Shown: positions 29,624 through 38,442, numbered from the stretch's first letter. The stretch is DNA of 64,000 nucleotides from Streptomyces griseosporeus (GCF_014656055.1 NZ_BNBR01000001.1:992001-1056000), one strand, 5' to 3'. Program-made: numbers and translations. Notes: generated by a model not told the origin, from the sequence alone.

Positions 29624-29737
29624 TGGGCCTCGCGCTTACCGAACGTCATCCGGTCCGGTCGTCACCTGGGGCACCCCACCGCGGTGCGAGGGTTGCCGGT
29701 CAGCCAGCCAGGGCTTGTCACTGACACTCTTGACCGT
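29624..29737 (-). promoter_or_regulatory. SAM-IV riboswitch
   Basis: Read on the minus strand, the element starts GGTCAAGAGTG (from 29735). It contains the hallmark core CTGACCGGCAACCCTC (29704-29689) and ACCGCGGTGGGGTGCCCC, closes P1 with GACC (29660-29657), then has an ACCG/CGGT hairpin and AAGCGCGAGGCC near 29637-29626. This order and the core sequences match the actinobacterial SAM-IV class closely. SAM binding would lower expression of the downstream permease operon. It begins only about 38 nt after the Ecm4-like stop, so it may also act on read-through transcripts. Confidence 0.88.
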
Positions 29738-29774
29738 TCTGGGCCGTCATTGAAGACGATCACCCGAAGGGGTG

Positions 29775-30722
29775 TCAACGGTCGTCCACTTGATGGGACG
29801 CGTACGCCTCCCAGTCCAGGATCCGTACGGCCGCGCCGGCCGCCTCCAGGCCCCGGCAGCGGGCGCGGTGGCGGCGGGCGATGCCGCCGAGGTCGAGGTG
29901 GCCGCCGAAGGCGGGGTGGGCGGTGAGCCGGCGGGCGTGCGCCCACAGGCGGGGGTGGTCGGCGATGCGCTGGACCGCGGCGGCGTCGAGGTGGTGGCTG
30001 TGGACGGTGTCGAGCTGCACCAGGCTCACCCACACCGCGATGTCGGCGGCGGTGAGCCGGCCGCCGAGCACATGCTCGCCGCCGCTCAGCCGGTGCTCCA
30101 ACTCCCCCAAAGCGTCGAGGAGTTCACTGAGCGCCGCTTCCCGCTCGGCCCGCTCGGCGCCGGCCGCACCGGCGCGCTGCGCTGCCTCGTCGACGCCCTG
30201 GGCGCACAGCCGCTCCACGGCCTCGATGTCCTTCAGCGCGTCCTCGGGGTACAGGGCGGGCCGGCCGGGGCCGAACCAGCGGTCCAGGTCGCGCAGGATG
30301 TCGGGGGCGTGCGTGCTGACGATCCGGCCGAGCCAGTCGTCGCCGAGGACGGGCGCGAGGGCCGGTCCGGTGTACCGGTGGGCGCTCGCCTCGTACAGCG
30401 GGCGCAGGGCGCTGTGGCCGCCGTCCGGGCCGTCGGGGACGGCGGGCAGGAAGGTGGCCGGACAGACGTCGTCGAGGCCGAGCAGGCTGTGCGCGACGGC
30501 GAGGCGCAGTCCGCTGGGACACGCGATGGACAAGTAGAGCCGGTAGCGGCGGGGCACGGCGTAGTGCCCGCTGCGGGCGTCCCGGCCGATCCGGCCGCGG
30601 AAGGCGGGGGCCGGGCGGGAGGAGGACGGGGAGGCCGGGGCGGGGGCTGTCTGTGCGGCGGTCGGTCCGGCGGTCGGTGCGGGGGCTGTCTGTGCGGCGA
30701 TCGGTGCGCTGGATGCGGACAT
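29775..30722 (-). CDS. Glutathione S-transferase-like protein (Ecm4/YqjG, glutathionyl-hydroquinone reductase family)
   Basis: A 315-residue protein with a low-complexity Ala/Pro/Thr N-terminus (about 45 residues). The Ecm4-type thioredoxin fold follows (HYAVPRRYRLYLSIACPSGL, with the CP active-site cysteine) and a GST helical C-terminal domain (LTAADIAVWVSLVQLDTVH). Classical members reduce glutathionyl-hydroquinones; actinomycetes use mycothiol, so the real thiol is uncertain. ATG 30722 is chosen for its GGGAG RBS 4 nt upstream; the open frame extends to 30941 but the extension is compositionally odd. It lies between two leader-controlled sulfur operons and behind its own Cys-type leader. 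Confidence 0.78.
   Translation of the reverse strand: MSASSAPIAAQTAPAPTAGPTAAQTAPAPASPSSSRPAPAFRGRIGRDARSGHYAVPRRYRLYLSIACPSGLRLAVAHSLLGLDDVCPATFLPAVPDGPDGGHSALRPLYEASAHRYTGPALAPVLGDDWLGRIVSTHAPDILRDLDRWFGPGRPALYPEDALKDIEAVERLCAQGVDEAAQRAGAAGAERAEREAALSELLDALGELEHRLSGGEHVLGGRLTAADIAVWVSLVQLDTVHSHHLDAAAVQRIADHPRLWAHARRLTAHPAFGGHLDLGGIARRHRARCRGLEAAGAAVRILDWEAYASHQVDDR
30640..30705 (-). repeat. 27-bp direct repeat in the N-terminal low-complexity coding region
   Basis: Two copies (30640-30666 and 30679-30705) differ at one base and encode the repeated AAQTAPAP stretch of the Ecm4-like protein. Period 39. Confidence 0.8.
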
Positions 30723-30918
30723 GTCTCTCCCGGGAGCTGCGCGCACGGTTGGCGCGGCGGTGGCGGCGGCGGGGGGCAGGGGCCGATCTGCACCGGGTGC
30801 GGGGCATGGTCGGGTACGGGGCACGGTCGAGTGGGGCACGGTCGGTGGGTGTCCGGTCGAGCGCGTGCCCGGGCGAGCGGGAGACGGTCGGGTGCCGGGG
30901 CTGGGACGGCCGGGCGCA

Positions 30919-30935
30919 GGGGCCGCGACGGCCCC
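30919..30935 (-). terminator. Candidate attenuator hairpin
   Basis: GGGGCCG-CGA-CGGCCCC, a 7-bp perfect stem 34 nt after the stop of the 52-codon leader ORF. It holds the same relative position as the hairpin after the SAM-IV-linked leader. Confidence 0.4.
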
Positions 30936-30969
30936 GCTCAAGGGGCTCGGCGCCCCGGACGCGGCCGGC

Positions 30970-31128
30970 TCAGCGCGCTCGGAGCGCCTGGCGCACCCGG
31001 CGCGAGGACCCCATCGCGCTGCACACCCGCTGCAGGTCGATGTGCCGACGGGACGTCAGAAGCGGTGTGCGAACGGGAAAGAGAGGCGTACGGCTCGGGC
31101 GGCCCTGCTCCGGCTCTGCACGCCTCAT
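30970..31128 (-). CDS. Sulfur-type leader peptide (52 codons)
   Basis: A short ORF in the 562-nt gap between the Ecm4-like gene and the next monooxygenase. It contains LTSRRHIDLQRVCSAMGSSR, the R-R-H-x-D-L-x-R-V-x-S-A signature of Streptomyces leader peptides, with one Cys codon directly in the motif. ATG 31128 has AGGGA 5-6 nt upstream (GTAGGGAAAAAGATG); in-frame later starts such as the GTT/CTG region lack an RBS. The conserved part is the last 30 codons. It most likely attenuates the Ecm4-like gene in response to cysteine supply. The rest of the gap (30723-30969) shows only GC-rich hairpins. Confidence 0.6.
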   Translation of the reverse strand: MRRAEPEQGRPSRTPLFPVRTPLLTSRRHIDLQRVCSAMGSSRRVRQALRAR

Positions 31129-31284
31129 CTTTTTCCCTACCACTTCACTAGGATTCCCTTGGAGTGTCGATCCGCCCGCTGCCGCCGTCAAGAGGGCGTC
31201 CGCCTGCTGAGCCGGGCCGTCTCATGTTCGCCGGGGAAAGCCTCGCGGAGGACGCACGCGGGCGCGCGGCGGAGTCCCGCCCGC

Positions 31285-32358
31285 TCACCAGCCGCGGCGG
31301 ACGTGCGCGGCACGCAGGCGCGCGACGAGGGCGCGGCGCAGCTCGCGGTCCTGGTCGGTCTCCAGCGGCATGTCGAGCTGCACGACGCTCACTCCGGCCG
31401 CGCGCAGCCAGCCGATGCGCGCCGCGACGGTCTCGGGCGAGCCGATGAACGCTCCGGCCAGCGAGCGCGCGATGTAGTCGGCGACCGGCCGGTGGCCGTC
31501 GGCCCGGCCGCGCTCGCGGTCCCGGTCGAGCTGTACGGCGTCCAGTCGCCGTCCGGCGTCCGGACCGGACGTCAGCCGCAGGGCGTCGGCCCGGATGCGG
31601 CGGGCGCGCTGCTCGGCCTCCTCGTCGGTGGGGGCGGTGACGGCGGTGACGTGACGCCAGATCCGCACGGTCCGGCCGTGGGCCGAGGCGGCGGCGCGGA
31701 CCCGGGCGATCTGGCGGCGGGTGGCGCTGAGCGGCATCGGGGAGACCGCGTACACGTCGGCGTACCGTCCGGCCAGCGCCACGCCCTCCGGGGAGGAGCC
31801 GCCGAAGGAGATCAGCTCGGCGCGGGGCTCGGGGAACAGCCCCGCGCGGGCGCCGCGCACGGTGTAGAACTCGCCGTCGTGGTCAAAGTCCTGACGTGCC
31901 GTCAGGGTGCGGTGGAAGAGGTCCAGGTACTCCCCCGCGCGGCGGTAGCGGTCCGCCTTGCCGAGGGTGTCGCCGTCGCGGGCCACGTCGGCGTCGCTGG
32001 AGCCGACGATGACATGGGCGGCGGCCCGCCCGCCGGAGAGCCGGTCCAGCGTGGCCAGGGAGCGGGCCGCCACGGTGGGCGCGGTCGTGCCGGCGCGGTG
32101 GGCCACGGCGACACGGAGCCGGCTGGTGGCCGCCAGCGCCCAGGCGGCCACCAGCCAGGGGTCGGGCCAGGAACTCGACTGCACGACCAGGGCGCTGTCC
32201 AGGCCGTCCTCCTCGTTCTCCCGGGCGCTGCGGGCCACGAACGCCGGGTCGGCGTCGCGGTCGCGCGGGTCCGGGGCGAACCGCAGGGCGGTCCGCTCCT
32301 CGGGGGTGGCGCCGGGCACGGGGGCGGCGCGGACGCCGCCGCGTATGTCGAGCTCCAT
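31285..32358 (-). CDS. LLM-class monooxygenase (alkanesulfonate monooxygenase-like)
   Basis: A 357-residue luciferase-family protein. LDSALVVQSSSWPDPWLVAA, TTAPTVAARSLATLDRLSGG and AAHVIVGSSDADVARDGD resemble SsuD-type enzymes that cleave the C-S bond of sulfonates using reduced flavin. ATG 32358 starts at the conserved first strand. It is the last gene of the peptide-type importer operon, 20 nt after another LLM enzyme. Cytoplasmic; the exact sulfonate is not determinable. Confidence 0.85.
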   Translation of the reverse strand: MELDIRGGVRAAPVPGATPEERTALRFAPDPRDRDADPAFVARSARENEEDGLDSALVVQSSSWPDPWLVAAWALAATSRLRVAVAHRAGTTAPTVAARSLATLDRLSGGRAAAHVIVGSSDADVARDGDTLGKADRYRRAGEYLDLFHRTLTARQDFDHDGEFYTVRGARAGLFPEPRAELISFGGSSPEGVALAGRYADVYAVSPMPLSATRRQIARVRAAASAHGRTVRIWRHVTAVTAPTDEEAEQRARRIRADALRLTSGPDAGRRLDAVQLDRDRERGRADGHRPVADYIARSLAGAFIGSPETVAARIGWLRAAGVSVVQLDMPLETDQDRELRRALVARLRAAHVRRGW

Positions 32359-32378
32359 GGGGTGCCTCCCGGGTGGGG

Positions 32379-33395
32379 TCAGTGGGCGGCGGCCGGTCCG
32401 AGGCGGGCCAGGGTGTCCAGGACGCGGGCCCGGCTGACGAACACCTCGGGGGGCAGGGACACGTACAGTTGGATCGTGGTCACGCCCGGCCGGTGGTAGC
32501 GCAGGATGCGCTCCCGGCACTCCTCGGGCGAGCCGCTGATGAACAGCCCGTCGACCACCTCGTCCGGCAGCGCCTTCTGCGCGCCGTCCACGTCCCCGTC
32601 GGCCCAGCGCTCGTGGGACTCGCGCAGCAGCTCGCCGTGGCCGAGCCACTCGTGGAACTTGCGGTACGGCTCGCGGTTGAGGATCCAGGCGAGGAACGGG
32701 CGGGTGGCGCGGTGCGCGTGGTCGGTGTCCTCGGTGGGACAGACGAACACCTTGACGACGAGTTCCTTGCCGGGCGGCTGCGGTCCGACGGCGTCGAGGA
32801 TCTTGGCCACGTCCTCGGGGAAGAGCAGGTTGGTGATGGCGCCGTCGCCCTCGCGGAAGCCCAGCCGCAGCATGCCGGGCCGCAGCGCGCCGAGGATGAC
32901 CTTGACGGGGTCGGCGGGCGGGTGGGGCAGGCGGTAGCCGGTGATGGAGAAGGTGTCGAAGTCGCCCGCGATGTGCTCGCCGCGCAGCGCGCGGGTGACG
33001 AACCGCAGGACGTCCCGGGTGCGCTTGTACGGCTCGTCGAACGGGATGCCGTTGATGTCGGTGACGTGCGCGGGCACCGAGGCGCCGATGCCCAGCAGCA
33101 GCCTGCCGGGGGCCAGTTGGGCCAGCGTGGCGGCGGTCTGGGCGAGGACGGCCGGGCCGCGGGTGTGCACCGGGACGATGCCGGTGGCGATGCGCAGGCT
33201 CGGCGACCAGGCGGCGACGGTGGCGAGCGGGGTGAAGGCGTCGGTGCCGCCGCCTTCGGCACTCCACACGTCGGTGTAGCCGAGGTCGGGCAGCCGCTCG
33301 ACGAGGAAGCGGTGCCGGTCGATGGTCAGTCCGGGCAGCGGCAGGGTGATGCCCCACTTCGGGGGCGGGCCGGCGGGGGTCGGGGAGAGGGTCAT
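32379..33395 (-). CDS. LLM-class flavin-dependent oxidoreductase (F420-type branch)
   Basis: A 338-residue TIM-barrel protein. KWGITLPLPGLTIDRHRF, YTDVWSAEGGGTDAFTPLAT, RIATGIVPVHTRGPAVLAQT and GRLLLGIGASVPAHVTDING are typical of the F420-dependent LLM branch, so cofactor F420 rather than FMN is likely. ATGA overlap (4 nt) with the binding-protein gene upstream shows tight coupling to the importer. It probably acts on the imported substrate together with the SsuD-like neighbour. Confidence 0.85.
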   Translation of the reverse strand: MTLSPTPAGPPPKWGITLPLPGLTIDRHRFLVERLPDLGYTDVWSAEGGGTDAFTPLATVAAWSPSLRIATGIVPVHTRGPAVLAQTAATLAQLAPGRLLLGIGASVPAHVTDINGIPFDEPYKRTRDVLRFVTRALRGEHIAGDFDTFSITGYRLPHPPADPVKVILGALRPGMLRLGFREGDGAITNLLFPEDVAKILDAVGPQPPGKELVVKVFVCPTEDTDHAHRATRPFLAWILNREPYRKFHEWLGHGELLRESHERWADGDVDGAQKALPDEVVDGLFISGSPEECRERILRYHRPGVTTIQLYVSLPPEVFVSRARVLDTLARLGPAAAH

Positions 33396-35011
33396 CGGTC
33401 CACCCGGACGGTCGTGAGGTCGAGGAACCAGGACTGCGGCTGCACCAGGCCGTGCACCGTCGGCGCCAGCGCCCTCGGGTTGCGGTCGTTGACGACGAAC
33501 AGCCAGGGCGCGTCCGCCGTGACGAGCTTCAGGGCCTGTGTGTAGGCGGCCTCGCGGGAGGCTCGGTCGGCGTCCGCGCCCGCCTTCGCGAGCAGCTTGT
33601 CGACCTCGGGGTTGCTGTAGTGGCCGGTCCAGAAGGGGCTTCCGGTGCCGATGAACAGCGGCAGCAGCGCCTCCGACTGGAAGAGGGTGGTGGACTGGGC
33701 GACGGCCTGCGAGCCGCGCGCCACCTCGCCCTTGGCCTCGGCGCCGATGAGGGTGGTCCAGTCGGTGGTGCGGATCTCCGCCTTGATGCCGACGGCGGCG
33801 AGGTCGCGCTGGACGGCCTCGGCGATGGGCACCGGCACGAGGTTCCCGGAGCCTCCGGTGGGCACGGTGACGGAGGTGGCGAAGCCGTGCTTGTAGCCGG
33901 CCTCGGCGAGCAGCCGGCGGGCCTTCGCGGGGTCGTGACGGTAGGTGTCGTTCGCGGGGTCGTAGGCGAACGTGCCGTGCGGGGCGGCCTGGTGGGCGGG
34001 CTCGGCGGTGCCGTGCAGCAGGTTCTCGGCGATGGCCTCGCGGTCGAGCGCGTAGTTGGCGGCCCGCCGGACGCGCGGGTCCTTCCACGGGCCGGCGCCG
34101 GTGTCGAGGATCCAGTACCACAGGTGGTCGTAGGCGTTGGTGAGGACGTTGACGCCGTCGGCCTTCAGGGCCGGGATGTCGTCGGGGTTGGGGTACTCGA
34201 TCCAGTTGACGGCGCCGGAGCGCAGCGCGGCGGTGCGGGCGGCGGCGTCGGGCAGGGCCTTGACGACGAGCTTGTCCAGCTTGGGGGCGCCGCGCCAGTA
34301 GCCGTCGAAGCGGGCGAGTTCGATCTGTTCGCCGGCCTTCTGCCGGACGAACTTGAACGGTCCGGTGCCGACGGGGTGTTCGGAGAACTTCGCTGAGCCG
34401 GTCCTGCGGACGGCGGTGGGGCTGGCGATGAGGACGTGGGCGAGGTCCTGCGGGAAGTGCCCGTTGGGTTCCTTGGTGACCAGCCGGATCCGGTCGCCGT
34501 CGAGCTTGCCGTACTGGGTGATGTCCCCGGCGTACTCGCTCGCGCCCGCGCCGAGCGCGTCGGTGTAGTAGGGGCTCTTCTTGTTCAGGTAGCGGTCGAG
34601 GTTGAAGACGACGGCGTCGGCGTCGAAGGCGGTGCCGTCCTGGAACTTCACGCCCTTGCGCAGGGTGAACGTCCATGTCCTCCGGTCCTTGGCGACCGTC
34701 CAGGAAGTGGCGAGGGCGCCGGTGATCTCGGAGGGGCCGTCGCTCCTGGACAGGTCGTAGCGGGTCAGGCCCTCGTACAGCTGGAAGCTGACCAGGCGCT
34801 TGCCCTCGTAGCCGGCGCCGCCGATCACGGTGTCGGGGTTGGGGAGCTTGCCGGTCGCCCCGATGACGAGGGTGCCGCCGGACGCGGCGCCGCCGGAGCC
34901 GCCGTCGGCGGCGGAGCCGGTGCCGCAGCCGGCCACGGCGAGGATCGGCAGCAGCACGGCGGCCAGGGCGCGGTGCCGCCGGGCGGCGGGTGGACGATGG
35001 TGGTGCGTCAT
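33392..35011 (-). CDS. Peptide/nickel-type (family 5) solute-binding lipoprotein
   Basis: A 539-residue DppA/OppA-like lipoprotein with lipobox AVAGC at Cys29. It carries the family's ligand-cleft segments (TLRKGVKFQDGTAFDADAVV, NYALDREAIAENLLHGTAEP, YDPANDTYRHDPAKARRLLA). GAGGAA is 6 nt before the ATG. It binds the substrate of the ABC importer encoded by the four genes upstream. Given the monooxygenases in the operon, the ligand may be a modified peptide or organosulfur compound; this is inference. Confidence 0.9.
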   Translation of the reverse strand: MTHHHRPPAARRHRALAAVLLPILAVAGCGTGSAADGGSGGAASGGTLVIGATGKLPNPDTVIGGAGYEGKRLVSFQLYEGLTRYDLSRSDGPSEITGALATSWTVAKDRRTWTFTLRKGVKFQDGTAFDADAVVFNLDRYLNKKSPYYTDALGAGASEYAGDITQYGKLDGDRIRLVTKEPNGHFPQDLAHVLIASPTAVRRTGSAKFSEHPVGTGPFKFVRQKAGEQIELARFDGYWRGAPKLDKLVVKALPDAAARTAALRSGAVNWIEYPNPDDIPALKADGVNVLTNAYDHLWYWILDTGAGPWKDPRVRRAANYALDREAIAENLLHGTAEPAHQAAPHGTFAYDPANDTYRHDPAKARRLLAEAGYKHGFATSVTVPTGGSGNLVPVPIAEAVQRDLAAVGIKAEIRTTDWTTLIGAEAKGEVARGSQAVAQSTTLFQSEALLPLFIGTGSPFWTGHYSNPEVDKLLAKAGADADRASREAAYTQALKLVTADAPWLFVVNDRNPRALAPTVHGLVQPQSWFLDLTTVRVDR

Positions 35012-35028
35012 GGGTTCCTCGTCGTCGG

Positions 35029-35892
35029 TCAGGGGGCGGACGGTTCACCGACCGGCTCCGGGTCTCCGGGCCGGGTCGGCGTGGGGGGCTCGGGGGCGCG
35101 CCGGCGTGCGGGGGCGCCGTCGTCGGCGGCGAGCAGGGCGCGGGTGTAGGGGTGGCGGGGCACTTCCCACAGGGACGCGGCGTCGCCCTCCTCGACGATC
35201 CGGCCGTGGCGCAGGACCACGACCCGGTGGGCGAGGCGGCGGACGACGGCCAGGTCGTGGGAGATGAACAGGTAGGCCACGCCCAGGCGTTCCTGGAGGC
35301 CGGCGAGGAGGTCGAGGACCTGGGCCTGCACGGTGGTGTCGAGAGCGGAGGTCGGCTCGTCGCAGACGATCAGGTCGGGGCGGGTGGCCAGGGCGCGGGC
35401 GACGGCGACGCGCTGCACCTGCCCGCCGGACAGCTCGCGCGGCCGGCGGCGGGCGAGGCCGGGGTCGAGGCCGACCTTGCGGAAGAGGTCGGCGACGCGG
35501 TCGGGGCGCTCCCGGCGGGGCGTGCCGTGCAGGCGCAGCGCGAAGGCGACGGCCTCGCCCGCGCGCAGGGCCGGGTTGAGGGAGCCGCGCGGCTGCTGCG
35601 GCACGAACTGAAGCCGGGCCCGCACGCGCCGCCCGGCGGTGCCGCGCAGCCGGTGCGGGTCGTGGCCGTCGAACCGTACGGTCCCGGAGTCCGGCGCGAG
35701 CAGCCCGAGGGCGAGCCGCGCGAGGGTGGACTTCCCCGAGCCCGACTCCCCCACCAGGCCGACCGTCTCCCCGGCCGCCACGCGCAGGGAGACGCCGTCG
35801 AGGGCGAGGGCGTCGCGCCGGTAGCGCTTGGAGACGCGGTCGAGCCGCAGCAGCGCGCCGTCGCCGGGTGCCGCCGCCTCGTCGTGGGTCAT
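35029..35892 (-). CDS. Peptide-type ABC importer ATPase (DppF-like)
   Basis: A 287-residue ATPase with Walker [10 protein letters not shown] near 50, Q-loop [12 protein letters not shown], signature [15 protein letters not shown], Walker [13 protein letters not shown] and H-loop ISHDL. The C-terminal [13 protein letters not shown] is characteristic of oligopeptide transport ATPases. It overlaps the upstream ATPase gene by 4 nt and forms a heterodimer with it to power import. Confidence 0.93.
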   Translation of the reverse strand: MTHDEAAAPGDGALLRLDRVSKRYRRDALALDGVSLRVAAGETVGLVGESGSGKSTLARLALGLLAPDSGTVRFDGHDPHRLRGTAGRRVRARLQFVPQQPRGSLNPALRAGEAVAFALRLHGTPRRERPDRVADLFRKVGLDPGLARRRPRELSGGQVQRVAVARALATRPDLIVCDEPTSALDTTVQAQVLDLLAGLQERLGVAYLFISHDLAVVRRLAHRVVVLRHGRIVEEGDAASLWEVPRHPYTRALLAADDGAPARRRAPEPPTPTRPGDPEPVGEPSAP

Positions 35893-36662
35893 CGCGGGCC
35901 TCCCGGCCGTGCGGCCACCAGCGCGGCGGCATGGGGGTGTTCGGGCGCGGTCAGCAGGCGCTCCACGGGCCCCGACTCGACGATGCGGCCGGCGTGCATG
36001 ACCGCCACGCGGTCGGCGACGCGGCGGGCGGCGCCGATGTCGTGGGTGACCAGCAGGACGGACGCGCCGCTCGCGGTGAGCAGGTCGAGGACGCGGGCGC
36101 GGACCAGGGCGTCCAGCGCGGTGGTGGGCTCGTCGGCGACCAGCAGGCCGGGGCCGCAGGCGAGGGCGAGCGCGATCGCGGCGCGCTGCCGCTGGCCGCC
36201 GGAGAGTTCGTGGGGGTAGGCGCGGGCCGCGCGCTCGGGGTCGGTGAGGCCCGCGGCGTCGAGGAGCCCGGGCACGGCCCGCCGGGCGGCACGGCGGCCG
36301 TCGGCGACACGGTGGCGCAGCAGCACCTCGACGAGCTGGGCGCCGATCCGGCGCAGCGGGTCCAGGGCGGCGTCCGGGTCCTGGGGGACGTAGCCGATAC
36401 GGCGTCCGCGGATGTCGGCGAGGGCGCGTTCACCGAGGGTCGGCAGCTCCGTGCCGGACAGCGCGACACTGCCGGTCACCCGCGCGGTGCGCCCGGGCAG
36501 GCCGAGCACGGTGCGGGCGAGGGTGGACTTGCCACTGCCGGACTCGCCCAGCAGCACCAGGACTTCGCCGGGGTGCACGGTCAGCGACACCGAGTCGACG
36601 GCGCGCACCGCGCCGTGGGTGACGGTCAGGCCGGTCACGTCGAGGCGTTCCGGGGCGCTCAT
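35889..36662 (-). CDS. Peptide-type ABC importer ATPase (DppD-like)
   Basis: A 257-residue ATPase with Walker [10 protein letters not shown], signature LSGGQRQRAAIALAL, Walker B LLVADEPTTALD and H-loop THDIG. GYVPQDPDAALDPLRRIGAQ is the DppD-type Q-loop region. It lacks the C-terminal oligopeptide-binding Cys cluster of some DppD proteins. It overlaps its neighbours by 4 nt on each side and is the partner of the DppF-like ATPase. Confidence 0.92.
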   Translation of the reverse strand: MSAPERLDVTGLTVTHGAVRAVDSVSLTVHPGEVLVLLGESGSGKSTLARTVLGLPGRTARVTGSVALSGTELPTLGERALADIRGRRIGYVPQDPDAALDPLRRIGAQLVEVLLRHRVADGRRAARRAVPGLLDAAGLTDPERAARAYPHELSGGQRQRAAIALALACGPGLLVADEPTTALDALVRARVLDLLTASGASVLLVTHDIGAARRVADRVAVMHAGRIVESGPVERLLTAPEHPHAAALVAARPGGPR

Positions 36663-37495
36663 CGGGCGGCCTCCACGGCCGGCGGGCGGCCGACCTCGTG
36701 TCCGCCGCCCGCGCGCCGGCGCAACGCCTCGCCGAGGCAGTTGAAGACGACGGAGACGACGAGGATCGTCACGGCGGGCAGCACGGCCACCTCGGGCCGG
36801 GTGAGCAGGCTGGGCCGCAGCTCGTCCAGCATGGCGCCCCACTCGGCGGCGGGCGGCGGCACACCGAGGCCGAGGAAGGACAGCCCGGCGGCGTAGACGA
36901 CGGCGAGTCCGACGAGGGAGGACGCGTAGACGAGCAGCACGGGCGCGACGACCGGGGCCACCTGCCGTACGGCGACGCTCGCCGCGCCCGCCCCGCTGAC
37001 CCGGGCCGCCTCCAGGAACGCAGCCGTGCGGATGCGCCGTACCTCGGTGAAGGCGACCCGGGTGACCGCGGGGGTGAGCACGACGGACAGCGAGACGACC
37101 GTGGCGAGGAGGCCGGGCCGCAGCACGGTGGCGACGGTGATGGCCAGCAGGACGCCGGGGAAGGCGTAGAGCACGTCGAGGGCGCGCAGCAGCACGTTCT
37201 CGGTGGTACGGCCGCCCAGCCCGGCGGCGATGCCGAGGAGCCCGCCGGCGAGGGTGGCGACGACGACCGGCAGGAGCCCGCCGAGCAGGGAGGGGCCCGC
37301 GGCGACGAGGAGCCGGCTCAGCACGTCCCGGCCCTGGGTGTCGGTGCCGAGCGGGTGACCCGCGCTGCCCGGGGCCAGCAGCCGCTCGCGCAGGTTCCCG
37401 GCGTCCGGGTCGTCGGGGGTGAGCAGGGGCCCGGCGACGGCGAGCAGCAGCAGGGCCGCCGCGGCGTACGCGGACAGGGGCGGGCGGCGGCTCAC
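36659..37495 (-). CDS. Peptide-type ABC importer permease (DppC-like)
   Basis: A 278-residue membrane protein with HPLGTDTQGRDVLSRLLVAA, the diagnostic DppC/OppC N-terminal loop. EAARVSGAGAASVAVRQVAP is the ATPase-coupling loop and about six hydrophobic helices are present. The GTG start at 37495 overlaps the previous stop by 4 nt. The open frame extends far upstream, but that would run through the partner permease gene. Confidence 0.92.
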   Translation of the reverse strand: MSRRPPLSAYAAAALLLLAVAGPLLTPDDPDAGNLRERLLAPGSAGHPLGTDTQGRDVLSRLLVAAGPSLLGGLLPVVVATLAGGLLGIAAGLGGRTTENVLLRALDVLYAFPGVLLAITVATVLRPGLLATVVSLSVVLTPAVTRVAFTEVRRIRTAAFLEAARVSGAGAASVAVRQVAPVVAPVLLVYASSLVGLAVVYAAGLSFLGLGVPPPAAEWGAMLDELRPSLLTRPEVAVLPAVTILVVSVVFNCLGEALRRRAGGGHEVGRPPAVEAAR

Positions 37496-38442
37496 AGCGC
37501 ACCCCGCAGCCGGGGGTCGACGAGGGCGTGCGCGGTGTCGACGACGATGTTCACGCCGACGAACGCCACGGCGACGAGCAGCACCCCGCCCTGCACCAGG
37601 GGCAGGTCGCGGGCGGTGAGCGCGTCGTAGAGCAGGCGGCCCACGCCGGGCCAGGCGAACAGGGTCTCCACGAAGACCACGCCCTCCAGCAGATAGGCGA
37701 GCTGGAGCCCGCCGATGGTCAGCAGGGCCGGGGAGGCGTTGTGCACGCAGTGCCGCAGGACGGCCGCGCGGCGCAGTCCCCGGGCGCGCAGCCCGTCGGC
37801 GAGGTCGGAGTGCAGGACGGAGGAGAGCGCCGCGCCGAAGACGCGGGCGGTCAGGCCGAGCGGGACGAGCGCGGCCGCCACCGCGGGCAGCACGAGGTGG
37901 TGCAGCTGGTCGGCGGGGCCGCCGCCGGTGAACAGGTCGCGGGTGCCGCCGGCCGGGAACCAGCGCAGGGCGACGGCGAACACGGCGATCAGCAGCAGCG
38001 CGACCGAGTACTGCGGTGCGGAGACGGCGAGCGTGCTCACGGCCCGCCCGGCGCGCGCCCGGCGGCCCTCGGGGCGGCCGGCGCCCAGGGCGCCCAGCAG
38101 CGTGCCGCCGGTGATCACCAGCAGGAACGCGGCGCCCGCGAGGAGCAGGGTCTGGCCGAGGGCCGGTCCGAGCAGGTCCGCCACCGGCCGTTGCGCGGAG
38201 ACCGAGACGCCGAGGTCGCCGTGGAGAGCGTGCCACAGCCAGTGCCCGTAGCGCACCGGCAACGGCTCGCCCAGGCCGAGGCGTTCGGCCAGGCGCTCCC
38301 TGGCCTCGGCGGGCGCGCCGGGCCCGAGGAAGGCGGTGACGGGGTCGCCGGGGACCAGGGCGACGGCGGCGAAGACGACGACGGTGACGCCGAGCAGGGT
38401 GGGCACGGCGAGCAGCAGGCGCCGCAGCAGATAGCGCCTCAT
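37492..38442 (-). CDS. Peptide-type ABC importer permease (DppB-like)
   Basis: A 316-residue membrane protein starting MRRYLLRRLLLAVPTLLGVT, the DppB signature. The coupling loop is LRARGLRRAAVLRHCVHNAS and the conserved VFVETLFAWPGVGRLLYDAL follows. ATG 38442 has GGAAG about 8 nt upstream. The same frame stays open to an ATG at 38589; that 49-codon extension is treated as a leader-like element, not part of the protein, because DppB proteins begin at MRRYLL. It is the first gene of a seven-gene operon ending with two LLM monooxygenases. Confidence 0.92.
   Translation of the reverse strand: MRRYLLRRLLLAVPTLLGVTVVVFAAVALVPGDPVTAFLGPGAPAEARERLAERLGLGEPLPVRYGHWLWHALHGDLGVSVSAQRPVADLLGPALGQTLLLAGAAFLLVITGGTLLGALGAGRPEGRRARAGRAVSTLAVSAPQYSVALLLIAVFAVALRWFPAGGTRDLFTGGGPADQLHHLVLPAVAAALVPLGLTARVFGAALSSVLHSDLADGLRARGLRRAAVLRHCVHNASPALLTIGGLQLAYLLEGVVFVETLFAWPGVGRLLYDALTARDLPLVQGGVLLVAVAFVGVNIVVDTAHALVDPRLRGAL

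Noticed and set aside
30723..30941. Longer N-terminus for the Ecm4-like protein
   Set aside because: The extra 73 codons are Pro/Arg/Ala low-complexity and would run through the leader hairpin; ATG 30722 has a good RBS.
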